This document shows, one piece after another, positions 42,570 to 53,175 of a stretch of 64,000 nucleotides of DNA. How positions within the stretch are numbered: the stretch's first letter is position 1; the number at the start of each line of letters is the position of its first letter. The position numbers and the translations under genes are program-made. The notes beneath the pieces were generated by a model. That model worked only from the letters and a program-made list of their open reading frames with translations. It did not search any database and was not told the origin of the DNA. The DNA is from Cryoendolithus antarcticus (taxonomy: Eukaryota; Ascomycota; Dothideomycetes; Cladosporiales; Cladosporiaceae), in NCBI GenBank assembly GCA_002077065.1, contig NAJO01000004.1:1302001-1366000 (forward strand). The letters are read 5' to 3'.

Positions 42570-43397
42570 ATGAATCACCTGAAGAGCGGCGAGGTCAAGT
42601 GAGTTGTAGCAAGTGTGATTGCGCATGACAGACACTGACATCGCGCAGCTTGGGCACATCGATGTATGTACACGCCAGACAACCCAACCGTCCTCGATTG
42701 TCCACGAAGCAGCATGGGCACGACTAATCACAATCTAGCATGGCGATCAACTTCAAAGACGGCGTGATACTCGGAGCGGACAGCAGAACAACGACAGGCG
42801 CATACATCGCAAACAGAGTCACCGACAAGCTCACACAAGTGCATGATACGATATGGTGTTGCAGATCAGGTTCGGCGGCGGATACGCAGGCGGTGGCAGA
42901 CATCGTGCAGTACTATCTCGGCATGTACGGCATCACGAACGACGAGCCTCCGACGACGCAGACGGCGGCGGCGATGTTCCAGGAGCTGTGCTACGACAAC
43001 AAGGACTCACTGAGGTATGGCCGTAACAGAGCGTGGCAGGGGAGAAATTAATGCTGACAAGTAGGACAGTGCGGGCATCATCATTGCAGGATGGGACCAA
43101 CGACACGGCGGCCAAGTCTACTCGATCCCTCTCGGTGGCTCATTACACAAGCAGGCATATGCCATCGGTGGCTCAGGCTCGACATACATCTACGGCTTCT
43201 GCGATGCGAACTGGAAGGAGGACATGACCGAAGCGGAGGGGATCAAGTTTGTTAAGAGCTCGTTGCAAGAGGCCATCAAGTGGGACGGCAGCTCGGGCGG
43301 TGTGATCAGGATGGTGGTGTTGACGAAGGCTGGCGCTGTGCGCCATCTGTACTTGCCGGACAGGAATTACGAGGGTCCAGGCACCGGTAAGCCGTGA
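42570..43397 (+). CDS. PRE3: 20S proteasome subunit beta1 (caspase-like site)
   Basis: Four exons: join(42570..42598, 42649..42663, 42739..43014, 43070..43397), 215 residues, the same length as yeast Pre3. Introns are 50, 75 and 55 nt (GTGAGT/GCGCAG, GTATGT/TCTAG, GTATGG/GGACAG). Exon 2 is a 15-nt microexon. Joins give GEVNLGTSIMAINF, exposing the catalytic Thr after Gly in the GTS processing site, and [13 protein letters not shown]. Other conserved marks are [10 protein letters not shown] (Asp and Arg/Ser), [12 protein letters not shown] (Lys in the active site region), [11 protein letters not shown], and GSGSTYIYG. This Ntn-hydrolase subunit cleaves after acidic residues in the proteasome core. 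The 12-residue propeptide is short but complete. Confidence 0.95.
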
Positions 43398-44232
43398 GGC
43401 AGCGGCTGATGGATTGAGTGAAGTCTTCCGCCGTTGCTGTACCACGACAGGCAGGCATCAGCAGGCAGCGACCAAGGTGTCGCGGAAGCAATGCAAGGCA
43501 GGGACACGATCTGGGCTGACTTTGCACTGTCCTCATCATACACGCGTAGCTGGCAGGGCGTGGCGTTACAACAAGGCAGATTTATGAAAGCACAAGCCAG
43601 CCCGGTTCACTGCCATGGCGCTAGTAAAGCATGATGACATCCCCCGATTCTGGCTCAACATTGCGCCTTCCGATCTAGAACATTATCCTATCCTGTATCT
43701 GACTGCGTTGCGTTAACGAAAGGGAGACTGAATGCTATACTGTCATAGTATGTACCCAGTAAGTCCACCGTCGTGTCTTTGCTTATGTCATACTGGCCTG
43801 GTTCAGCGGGTTGGCGCAGACTACTGCAGCTTCGAGGAGAGATGCGCCGGGTTGATCATCGGAACTTCACCGCTTTGGACTGGCTGTGACAACAACTCGC
43901 GACTATATCGTATACGTGGGTGGAGCGAAATCGGATTTCGCTTGCTTGTCGTCCAGACAGCATGATGCTAGGGTCATCTTGAACTCTGGACGCGCTTTCT
44001 TCTGGTACGAGTTCACCCCACCAAACTCCAGGGCACGTCCGACACAGCCCGTGTTCACCAAACGTTCCTGGGACAGCCTGCGCCTACAACACCAGCACCT
44101 AGGACGAACACCTGGGTCTTCATTGCTTGCGCTGCTTACTCGGATCCTTGCGATCAACTTATCAACCCCCGTAGACTAACCATCATCTCAACATCAGGCA
44201 GTCTCTCCGTCAGCACCTTCCAATGAGCTACT
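43398..44232. other. intergenic region
   Basis: About 830 bp between beta1 and the cyclin gene. No supportable gene; short open frames lack motifs. The end carries the cyclin promoter. Confidence 0.4.
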
Positions 44233-45720
44233 ATGGGATCGGTGGTCCTCGACGCGGTGAACAACTTCTTTGGGCAGTCCCCGAGTCACGCTCACCCTTC
44301 ATATCGGGACGCGACGCCGCACCGCCCGCGTGAGACTACCACATCGACGAGCCCGCCTCCTTCAAAACGGAGTCGGACGCCTTCAAAGGGCGCGCATCCG
44401 CCGTCGATGTCGCAGAGGGCGACGAGCGCTTCAGCCACGCGCAATGCTCCTAGAGGGGACGCAAGAGCTACGTCGGCACAGAGACAGTCACAGAGTAGAG
44501 GAACGCCTGGACAACCTGCAGAGCCTGAGCTGGGAGGGAATGAAGAGGTGCCGACAGATGCACCATTACCTGGACCTGCGAAAGATGCGGATGTGCCGCG
44601 GCCGACGAGACAGAAGATCAAGGTGCGGGATCTAGAACACATCCAGAGCTTCGCGAGCGACGATGCGGGCTCCTTCTCAGAAATACGCAGTCGCAGCCGT
44701 TCGCGCTCGCGAGGCGGCACAGCAGAAGAGAGCCCGCAATATGAGATCAGCGGCATGAAAGTAGAGCACATCATTGAAATGGTAGCGGGACTCTTGACAA
44801 AGATCACCTCCACCAACGACCGCCAACACGAGCACTTACACGGCCAACCGACCATACCGAGCAACATGTCGCATCTCAACCCGCAGACTACCAGCGTTCT
44901 AGCGTTTCACGGGAAGAATGTGCCGAGTATTACGATCTTGAGCTATCTGAGTCGGATCAATAAGTACTGTCCGACGAGCTACGAGGTGTTCTTGAGTTTA
45001 CTGGTCTACTTCGACCGCATGACTGAGCGCGTCAATGCGGGTCCGATGCAGAGTCTCCGCGACGCCAATGCAGAGGAGTCAAAGAAGCAGCGCACTCCAC
45101 AAGGCTCCAGTGACTCCCTCCCCTCCGTGTCGGAGCCGATGGAAGGCGTTATTCAAGCCGCAGCCCAGGAGAGTACGCAGACTGCCACACCACCTGCATC
45201 TGGCTCACTGGAACGAGCAGTGCAGCGAGATGTCCCTGGCACTCCTCACAGCCGACCTCAGCAGCCGGACTGGCCGCCCGATGCTTCGATGTCGCCCTTG
45301 ACTGACCCGTATAACCTGTCGCACTTCTTTGTTGTTGATAGTTTCAACATCCATCGATTGGTGATTGCGGGTGTTACGTGCGCGAGCAAGTTCTTCTCGG
45401 ATATCTTCTACACGAACTCGAGATATGCGAAGGTGAGTCCTGCCTAGTCCACTTCTCTCACAATGCTGCGCACATACTGACAGGATTTACAGGTCGGCGG
45501 TCTCCCATTGAACGAGCTAAATCACCTAGAGTTGCAGTTCCTGCTGCTCAACGACTTCCGCCTTTCCGTGCCGGTCGAAGAGATCGACGCTTATGGCACT
45601 ATGCTAGTGGAGTTCTACGCGCGTGAGATCGTTGCGCAGAAGTCACTGGATGCTATGAATGAGCGCTCGCTCAGTGCGAGCTCTGAAGACAGCACGGTCA
45701 CGATCAGGCCGGCTGAATGA
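44233..45720 (+). CDS. PHO80-like (Pcl family) cyclin
   Basis: Two exons, join(44233..45432, 45493..45720), 475 residues. The 60-nt intron begins GTGAGT, has ATACTGACAGG as branch region and ends TTTACAG. The N-terminal half is Ser/Arg/Pro-rich. The cyclin box starts near residue 210 (FHGKNVPSITILSYLSRINKYCP, the PHO80/Pcl mark of CDK binding) and continues SYEVFLSLLVYFDRM. It is split by an insertion of about 85 Ser/Pro/Gln-rich residues before DSFNIHRLVIAGVTCASKFF, YTNSRYAK and GGLPLNELNHLELQFLLLNDF. Pho80-type cyclins pair with Pho85-type kinases in phosphate, stress or cell-cycle control. It could be the NUC-1/PREG-type phosphate cyclin, but an orthologue comparison would be required to say which. 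Confidence 0.9.
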
Positions 45721-46786
45721 ACATGAACACGAACTTCGCGTTACGTCTGAGTGATGACACTCGGACAGTACGATACTATTCGCGATGATCGAAAGCGGCC
45801 ATCATCATGACCCACGATCGACGAAACACAACCCACCTGACTACTTCACCTACCGGATAGACTCCCAGAATCCTGCGCTCGCAATACCCACGACACGGCT
45901 TCTGGCTACTCCTCTTCTTGCTGTTGCTTGTTACTTTGTTGTGGAGCGTTCAGTATTTTGGTAGCGGGCAGAGACTTCATGACAGTGCGATTAGAGACAT
46001 TGATAGACTATATTGAGGCCGTAAGGGCGTCAAGGGGGTATGAGGGGACGGCGTAGTGGGAATAATGGACGAACTTTTTGGTGCGCAGCTTGACCTAGTC
46101 TCACCGCCCTTGACTTCGTATCGTGGACCCGGCCACGCGAGATCACGCTGCCGTGATCCAAATTCGGCACGTGAATGGCAATCCGGGCCGATGGACACGG
46201 TTTCTTGACAGCAACCTTAATTTTGGATGCCGAAGCCTGGGTGACGTTGTGGTTCAGGAACGTGCTCTTGTTTTGACCACGCACAGATGATGCTATTCGT
46301 GTTCTCGCTAGCCATAGATCTATTTGCTGTCTCTGCATCGAGTATGCGCTCATGATAGCGCATGCAAGGTAGGGAAGTATGCGGAGCGATTGCACTCGGG
46401 GATGTGGCGTGTTCCTTCCAACTCCCTGGGACAACACATATCCCATCTAGAACATTGCGGCAGCGCCCATGTGTCTCTAATCACGCCCCTATCGCGCAGT
46501 TATTTCAAAGCTTAAGTGGACTTGAACTGCTTTGCGGTCGCCATGTGTCGCGACTGGCACGTGGATCTTAATGAACGAAGCAAGCACATGGCAAGCATAC
46601 GCTCCTTCCTTCACTAACTACAAGACCTACATGGACGGCACGTGCATCCCGTAAGAACACAAAGGAAGTCATGAACTGCTTTCCTCGTCCTCCGACACTC
46701 TTCCCCTAGCTACACAACACGTCTTCCTCGATCACATCCACCTCGATCAGCCACAACCAACTCGGTTGGCTGCGTCCACTTCAATA
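45721..46786. other. promoter region of the trehalose subunit gene
   Basis: About 1 kb without a gene, mostly upstream of the trehalose complex gene. It contains four AGGGG/CCCCT pentamers (listed separately). The last 120 bp are CT- and CA-rich, as in many fungal 5' leaders. Confidence 0.4.
46033..46707. promoter_or_regulatory. possible stress-response elements (AGGGG/CCCCT)
   Basis: AGGGG at 46033-46037 and 46043-46047, CCCCT at 46486-46490 and 46703-46707. Yeast trehalose genes are driven by Msn2/4 through this STRE pentamer. By chance one or two would be expected in this length, so the case is weak; the close pair at 46033/46043 is the best part. Confidence 0.25.
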
Positions 46787-49633
46787 ATGGCTACCACCCA
46801 CGTGGTGTCCCTCTTCCTCCCCTACACGGTCAACTTCGAGGACAAGGACCAGGAGTGTCGCCCTCCGAGTCCTACTCCGCGCACTCATAGCCGCAGGGCG
46901 TCTGCCATTAGCATTGCCACTCGGCACAGCACCACAAGTCTCCTCGATCCAACACCTCCACGTACCCCAGGTGGCACAGAAGTTGACGACCCCTTCCCCC
47001 AATTCGGTCCACTCTCTGCCGCACTACACTTTGCGAAGCCTGGTGACCCTCACTCCCTCGTGCGCAACGATGCGCACCTCCCAGACTGGGGTAAGCAAGC
47101 TGTCTTCAACCAGCCGCAGTCCAGGGCCGGGCTCATGCCTTCTGGATCGATTCTCGACTTCGCTAAGGCACATGAGGATCTGCAGCGCCAGCGCAAAGAC
47201 TCGCATCAGCGGTCCCGCAGGGTCTCCCCTAAGTCTAAGTCAAGTCGCGCTGGCAGTCACGACCGCGCCTACGAAGACAAGACCTGGAGTGTGGTCACTG
47301 GCGTCCATGGTAACGGTGGACTGACTAACGCCATCCGAGATGCAAAGGAATCCGGCGACTTCGAAGTGACTTGGGTCGGGACCATTGGCTTCCCTACAGA
47401 CTCCATCCCGGCGGCTATGAAGGATGACATCAGCGACGCCCTTCTTCACGAATGGCAGTCGTCGATCGTGTACGTCAAAGACAAGGACCTTGATGGCCAC
47501 TATGTTCATTACTGCAAGACCATTCTGTGGCCGATCTTCAACTACCAGGTTCCTGATCACCCGAAGAGCAAGGCTTTCCTCGATCACAGCTACAGCTTCT
47601 ACAAAAGCGTCAACCAAGCCTTCGCTGACAACATCATCGGCTCCTACAAAAAGGGCGACATTATCTGGGTGCACGACTATCACCTCTTGCTTGTCCCCAG
47701 GATGGTTAGAGAGAAGTGCCCGGACGCGCAGATCGGATTCTTCTTGCACACCGCATTTCCATCATCAGAGGTCTTCCGCTGTCTGGCGATGCGCGAGGAC
47801 TTGCTGAACGGCATGCTCGGTGCTGACCTCATCGCCTTCCAGACCGACGAGTATGCTCAACACTTTCTGCAGACCTGCAGCCGCCTGCTCACAGTGGAGA
47901 CCGTCGCAGAGGGCGTGCAGATGGAGTCACGCTTTGTCAACGTCACGAGCTGTCCGATCGGCATTAACCTTGCCTCAACCCAAGCAATCCGCGAGACAGC
48001 TGAAGTTCAAGACAAGATTGAGCTACTTGCGAGGCAGTACAAGGGTAAGAAGCTCATTGTCGCCCGCGATAAGCTGGATCACATCCGAGGTGTTCGTCAA
48101 AAGTTGCTCGCCTTCGAGCTTTTCCTCAACAGACTTCCCGAGTGGGCATCGAAAGTCGTGCTGATACAAGTCGCCACTTCTACGAGCGAGTCATCGGAGC
48201 TGTTGTCGACAGTCACGGACATCGTGACCCGGATCGACTCGGTCCACTCGTCGCTAGAGCATGGCTCGCCGCTCAAATTCCTGCAGCAGGACATCCCATA
48301 CGCGGAGTTCATCGCGCTGTGCACTGTTGCCGACATCTTGATGATCACATCTCTGCGCGACGGTATGAACCTCACATGCCATGAGTACGTGATCTGTCAA
48401 GATGGCACGCTCAGTCACAAGAAATGGGGTCCACTCATTCTCAGTGAGTTCACTGGCAGCGCGGTCCTGTTCGGTAAGAGCCATCTCTCGGTCAACCCAT
48501 GGGACTTCAGCGGTATGGCGAAGGCCATTAAGCAGGCTCTCGAGATGGACGTCGATGAGAAGGCGAAGCGCTGGACTCATCTGCATGAAGTCGTTCAATC
48601 ACATACTGGAGGAGTATGGTTCAAGCAGCTCGCCCAGGCTCTCGAAAAGGTGCACACCGAGCATGGCGCCCGAGATGCTGCCTCAGTCCCTCGTCTGCCA
48701 GTGCAGCAGGTTTGCGACAAATACAAGTCCGCAGAGCGTCGCGTCTTCTTCCTCGACTACGAGGGTACACTAGCACCGCATAGGACTCCAGCTGGTCTGC
48801 CGCTTTCTTCGCCTCAGCGCGTGCTTGATGCACTGAACGAACTGATCAGCGATCCGAAGAACACCGTCTACGTCATGTCTGGTCGCAAGCCAAGCGATCT
48901 CGAGAGCGACTTTCGAACCGTCAAGGGCCTGGGACTGATCGCAGAGAACGGATGCTTCGTGAGCAGCTTCGGAAGCGAGAGCCCTGCGCCTGACTCGCCC
49001 GGTCTACAGAGGTCGACTTCCCGTGGTGTTAGACGCGACTGGACTGGATTCCCGGACATGAAGGCAACCGGAGAGTGGAAGACCGCAGTCAAGGGCATCT
49101 TGCAATACTATCTTGAGCGTCTCGAGGGCAGCTACATCGAGGAGCGTAATTGTTCACTCATCTTTCGCTTCGACAAGGCCACCGATCAAGATGCTGCTAC
49201 GCGCATGGGAGGCGACTGCAGCGATCAACTCAATGATGCGTGCAACAGCATGCGCGTTCGTGTCGTACCCATTCGCCAGGCCGTGTTGATCGAGTCGCTC
49301 GACTGGAGCAAGCGCTCCGCTGCTACTCACATCCTGGATGAGCTGAAGGCGCAGCACAATCTCGGTGATGACGACAAAAAGCAGCCTACCGACTTCTTAT
49401 TCATTGCTGGCGATGATCGCGAAGATGAAGTCGTCTTCCGCTGGGCGAACGAACTGGGCAAGAGTGGTGACGTGGAGAACGTTTACACTGTCTCTGTCGG
49501 CAAGCGCAATACAGAGGCTACATCGACGCTCACGCAGGGGACGACTGGTCTGCTGTCGGTGTTGGGGAGGTTGACGAAGATCTCTGCTGATGCCGCGCCG
49601 AGGGACTACTTCAATTCGAAGGTGAAGGCTTGA
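46787..49633 (+). CDS. trehalose synthase complex regulatory subunit (Tps3/Tsl1 type)
   Basis: Single exon, 948 residues from ATG 46787. A Ser/Arg-rich N-terminus (about 165 residues) with many RxxS-like sites precedes a GT20 glucosyltransferase-like domain (about 165-640: DIIWVHDYHLLLVPRMVR, FFLHTAFPSSEVFRCL, RDKLDHIRGVRQKL, SLRDGMNLTCHEYV). A HAD phosphatase-like domain follows (about 650-930). There the catalytic DxDGT of true trehalose-6-phosphate phosphatases appears as LDYEGTL, and the later block is GLIAENGCF. That pattern fits the Tps3/Tsl1 (TslA/TslB) regulatory group, which stabilises the Tps1-Tps2 complex rather than acting as the phosphatase. The DYEGT change supports this but does not prove loss of catalysis. 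Confidence 0.88.
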   Translation: MATTHVVSLFLPYTVNFEDKDQECRPPSPTPRTHSRRASAISIATRHSTTSLLDPTPPRTPGGTEVDDPFPQFGPLSAALHFAKPGDPHSLVRNDAHLPDWGKQAVFNQPQSRAGLMPSGSILDFAKAHEDLQRQRKDSHQRSRRVSPKSKSSRAGSHDRAYEDKTWSVVTGVHGNGGLTNAIRDAKESGDFEVTWVGTIGFPTDSIPAAMKDDISDALLHEWQSSIVYVKDKDLDGHYVHYCKTILWPIFNYQVPDHPKSKAFLDHSYSFYKSVNQAFADNIIGSYKKGDIIWVHDYHLLLVPRMVREKCPDAQIGFFLHTAFPSSEVFRCLAMREDLLNGMLGADLIAFQTDEYAQHFLQTCSRLLTVETVAEGVQMESRFVNVTSCPIGINLASTQAIRETAEVQDKIELLARQYKGKKLIVARDKLDHIRGVRQKLLAFELFLNRLPEWASKVVLIQVATSTSESSELLSTVTDIVTRIDSVHSSLEHGSPLKFLQQDIPYAEFIALCTVADILMITSLRDGMNLTCHEYVICQDGTLSHKKWGPLILSEFTGSAVLFGKSHLSVNPWDFSGMAKAIKQALEMDVDEKAKRWTHLHEVVQSHTGGVWFKQLAQALEKVHTEHGARDAASVPRLPVQQVCDKYKSAERRVFFLDYEGTLAPHRTPAGLPLSSPQRVLDALNELISDPKNTVYVMSGRKPSDLESDFRTVKGLGLIAENGCFVSSFGSESPAPDSPGLQRSTSRGVRRDWTGFPDMKATGEWKTAVKGILQYYLERLEGSYIEERNCSLIFRFDKATDQDAATRMGGDCSDQLNDACNSMRVRVVPIRQAVLIESLDWSKRSAATHILDELKAQHNLGDDDKKQPTDFLFIAGDDREDEVVFRWANELGKSGDVENVYTVSVGKRNTEATSTLTQGTTGLLSVLGRLTKISADAAPRDYFNSKVKA

Positions 49634-50305
49634 TGGCTAGGAGGGAAAGCAGATGGCGAAACGAGTATGAGTAGTTCGGCAGGCATTGAGTCGTATGGTA
49701 CTGAGGAGCATGGACGGCGTTGCTGGAGCAGAGCTCCGGGCAAACCGCCCGGATTTGGGCATGGCTTCCTTCTTATCGACAGCGTATACCCAGTGGCATG
49801 GTATGAGCAAGCTAGACCATTGTATACTTGCTCCAACACAGTTCTTCGGTAGCTTATCGAGAGACTCGTATTCCACTCGGTCTTCTGAAGGAGTTCCTCT
49901 TGTCGACCTCGCTGCCCTTCGCGGCTAGCGTCGGCTTCCTCGCTCCGCAAGAAGATCACGATTGCGACTTGGTGCACGCAGTGCCCATTACCCTAGAACA
50001 TGTCCCCGCTTACCCTATAAGATAGCAATCTTACCCTATAGATGTCGAGATAGCCAATGGCAGAGGTGACGATCGGGTATCGCGGAGTGGAGATACGACG
50101 GTACCCTGCTATCAAGGTTCAACACGTATCGCGTCTTCCCACCGCAACAGGACAGAAAATGACTCTGCTCGAGGGGCCGAGGGTGGTCTACATATAGGGC
50201 GCAGGTCACTCCCTTGTAGCGCGTGAGGTAGGTCTCTACGATTCCATTTCTGTCTATCACTCGCATCCTTCCAATCTCCGTCTCCACCATCACTAATCGC
50301 CCGCA
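49634..50305. other. intergenic region
   Basis: 3' flank of the trehalose subunit gene and promoter of the serine/threonine dehydratase. No supportable gene. A short direct repeat (ccctata) occurs near 50012-50038. Confidence 0.4.
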
Positions 50306-51550
50306 ATGGCTATCGACGCACCCACCTCCGTTCCAGTCACTAACGGCCATACCAACGGTCACACCAACGGCCACACCAACGGCCACACCAACGGCTACAC
50401 TAACGGACACACCAAGCCCAAGATGTCCGCCTCCGCGAAAACGTGGCGCGAAACCCCCCTCATCGAGTCCGCAAACCTCTCCAAGGCAGCCGGGTGGTAC
50501 GGTCAAACCCTCCCCTCCACAACCAAGTAACCCAGATCACTAAACCGTAGAAGCAGAATCCTCCTCAAACTCGAGCTCCTCCAACCCTCCGGCAGTTTCA
50601 AATCCCGCGGCATAGGCCACCTCTGCTCGCTCTCTCTCGCCCGCACCGCGAGCCCACAGAATGTGCATTTCTACTCCTCCTCTGGCGGGAATGCCGGACT
50701 GGCATGCGTGCACGCTGCGAAGACTCTGGGGCGGCCATCCACGGTGGTGGTGCCGCTTAGTACGAAGGCTATGATGATTGCTAAGATCAAGGCTGCGGGC
50801 GCGAGCGAGGTTATACAAGAGGGAAGGAGCTGGAAGGAAGCAGATCTTTACATGAGGGAGACTGTCATGCGCCGGGCTGAAGATCGGGGCGAGGAAGCAG
50901 TGTATGTCCCGCCCTTCGACCACGAGGACGTCTGGGCTGGACATCAATACATGGTCGGCGAGATCGAGCGGCAGCTGGGCGGCGAAGAGCCGAGCGTTAT
51001 TGCCTGCTCGGCTGGAGGCGGCGGGCTGTTCATCGGGATTGCACAAGGCGTTGAAGAGGTTGGGTGGAAAGACACGCAGATTTTGGCAATGGAGACTAAA
51101 GGCGCGGATGCGTTGAATGTCAGTCTCAGGGCTGGGGAGTTGACTACGCTGTCGGGTATCACTTCACAGGCGACTTCGCTTGGCGCCGTGAGGGTCGCGG
51201 ATCGCGCCTACGAGATTGCCAGGGATGGCGAGGCGAGTGGACGGGTGGTGAGTGCTGTGCTGAGTGATGCAGAGGCTGCGATGGGGTGTTGGCGCTTTGC
51301 GGACGATGAGAGGATGCTTGTCGAGCTGGCTTGTGGCGTCAATCTGGCGCTGTGCTATGGCGGGAGACTGGAGAAGGCCCTTGGTCGAGCAGTACATAAT
51401 GACGAGACAGTGGTCATCGTTGTCTGTGGCGGCTCGAATGTCAACACGGAGATGCTGGCCAACTGGCGACTGGAGCATGGTCATCTGAATGATGAAGGGG
51501 TTGCCAATGGTGTTGTGCCGAGCGGCAAGACTGCGCCGAATGGTGCGTAA
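50306..51550 (+). CDS. L-serine/L-threonine dehydratase (PLP-dependent, CHA1-like)
   Basis: Two exons, join(50306..50493, 50551..51550), 395 residues. The 57-nt intron begins GTGGTA, has ATCACTAAACC as branch region and ends CCGTAG; joining gives [20 protein letters not shown]. The fold type II PLP enzyme shows the lysine motif [10 protein letters not shown], the phosphate/substrate loop [10 protein letters not shown] and the glycine loop [10 protein letters not shown], with VVCGGSNV near the end. It deaminates serine or threonine to pyruvate or 2-oxobutanoate. The N-terminus carries a six-fold TNGH repeat and the C-terminus a Gly/Asn/Val tail with no similarity to the enzyme fold. Confidence 0.93.
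50339..50410 (+). repeat. 12-bp tandem repeat encoding (TNGH)6
   Basis: Six in-frame copies of ACCAACGGCCAC with small changes (one unit encodes TNGY) near the dehydratase N-terminus. The period is a multiple of three, so copy-number change keeps the frame. Confidence 0.9.
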
Positions 51551-51704
51551 TGCGTACGAGGGTAAACGAATCAAGTTCGGTCACGAATGTAGACTTCATA
51601 GACCAGGAGGCTTCCTTGTAACAGGTCATTCAATGATTTTGGGTATCTCCTTGTCTTCCGCTGCGCCTTCCATGACATCTCAGTCATGTTTTCGTCAATC
51701 ATGA

Positions 51705-52637
51705 TCATGCCGCCGCGACTTCGCCTAGCAATCCCTTGCGATACTCCCAGTAATTCTTCCGTACCGGATCGTACTTCTCCGCGAGCAGATCCAGCGCCAG
51801 TACAGCCTCCTCCTTCGAGCTCTCCTCTTCGGCCAGAACATCCGCAAGCAAGTCTAGCGCGTGGCTAGACCTCACAGCATCCGGCTTCGATAAATCCGCG
51901 TACTTCACCACCGTCTCCTTCAGTGTCCCCAACGGCAGCCCAGCAGCCCTCATGATCCCCCTCAAATAATTCCACGGACTCGGATTTTGCGGCGCCCTCT
52001 CAAGCGCCTTCTCCGCAAAGTCCACCTCCCTGTCCCTGACCTTTTGATCCGTGATGCCCTTCACCCCCTCCGCCTCCCGTCCATTGACAATAAACCACCG
52101 ATGATTCCACGCGCTATTATTCCTCACATCTCTCTCCAGCATCCGCTCCACGAACTCCATTTCCCCTTCCTCCCACAACCCAAACCGCTTAACAAGCCAC
52201 TGCCGATAACTCCACACGTGGTAGTTCTTCGCATCCAATCCCAGCATGACTTCCACGAACGACGCTTCACCCTCGGCGGAGCCGAGGCGGTCGACAACCA
52301 TATTCCGATGATTCCAAATCTGGTAGTTCTTCTGGTGCGTCTGCGCCATGTCGTTCACCCACTCCAACTCCGCTTTCAGATCACTCTCTAGCGTGAACAA
52401 GGTAGCGGCGCGGTAGAGCCAAACGGTGTAGTGCGCGGCATTCATGTCTATGATGTCTTCGGTGAGATCTAGCACGCGCTCAGAGTGCTCTGTCGCGGCC
52501 ATTATGGCGCGGAGATAGGACATTGCTTCGCAGTATTCGTCTGTGTAGGCTATGGCTGCGAGGGGGTTTGGGCCGCCTTCGTCGAGCGGGAGGGGGGTTA
52601 TATCGGACCAGGAGGCGGAGGAGGAGTATTTGCCCAT
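51705..52637 (-). CDS. RAM2: protein farnesyltransferase/geranylgeranyltransferase I alpha subunit
   Basis: Single exon, 310 residues. This is the shared alpha subunit of the two CaaX prenyltransferases, which lipidate Ras/Rho-type proteins. It shows the tetratricopeptide-like PPTA repeats, each with a central W: NAAHYTVWLYRAATL, NYQIWNHRNMVVDRLG, NYHVWSYRQWLVKRF, NNSAWNHRWFIV and NPSPWNYLRGIM. Length is close to yeast Ram2 (316). It starts at MGKYSSSASW. It lies on the opposite strand to the dehydratase with 154 bp between stops. Confidence 0.95.
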   Translation of the reverse strand: MGKYSSSASWSDITPLPLDEGGPNPLAAIAYTDEYCEAMSYLRAIMAATEHSERVLDLTEDIIDMNAAHYTVWLYRAATLFTLESDLKAELEWVNDMAQTHQKNYQIWNHRNMVVDRLGSAEGEASFVEVMLGLDAKNYHVWSYRQWLVKRFGLWEEGEMEFVERMLERDVRNNSAWNHRWFIVNGREAEGVKGITDQKVRDREVDFAEKALERAPQNPSPWNYLRGIMRAAGLPLGTLKETVVKYADLSKPDAVRSSHALDLLADVLAEEESSKEEAVLALDLLAEKYDPVRKNYWEYRKGLLGEVAAA

Positions 52638-53175
52638 GGTTGCGTTTGATGGAGAGCTCTGCGGGGAGTTGTGGGAGTGGAAAGGTGGCGGCTCGTGTAG
52701 AAGATCTTAAGGGAAGGTATGGGTGGTTGAAGAGGTGAAGTGGGGCATTCCTGTGCCTTCGTATTGTTCACTTACATCACGTGGCTTAAAGCCTTACGTG
52801 CTCCTCGGCATTGAGCGAGATCGTTCGACCGTGAGAGGCTGACTTGTGCTGGACAGAATTTACCTGATTGTTGCGGAAAGGAAGGTGATAGTGGTCACCC
52901 GAGTGAGATGCATTGGACCTGTGGGCACGGACCAATCTGTGCTTCGCTGGCTGCAAAACGAGATCTCTCCAGATATATTTGGATGCAACTATGCTCCTAG
53001 AAAGACGCCCAGTCCAGCGCGTGTACTTTTCTCTACTCCTGAGCGACTGGCGCGGCTCTCTTACAAAGTCTCTCCCAAGGTCAGTATCCCACGGACATAT
53101 TGGACGAGCAAATCACTGCCCGCAGCTATCATAATATTACCGCTACCAACTTTATAGACTTCGTGAGAAGCGCAG
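52638..53175. other. intergenic region
   Basis: Promoter of RAM2 and 3' flank of YTM1 (both minus). No supportable gene. Confidence 0.4.
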
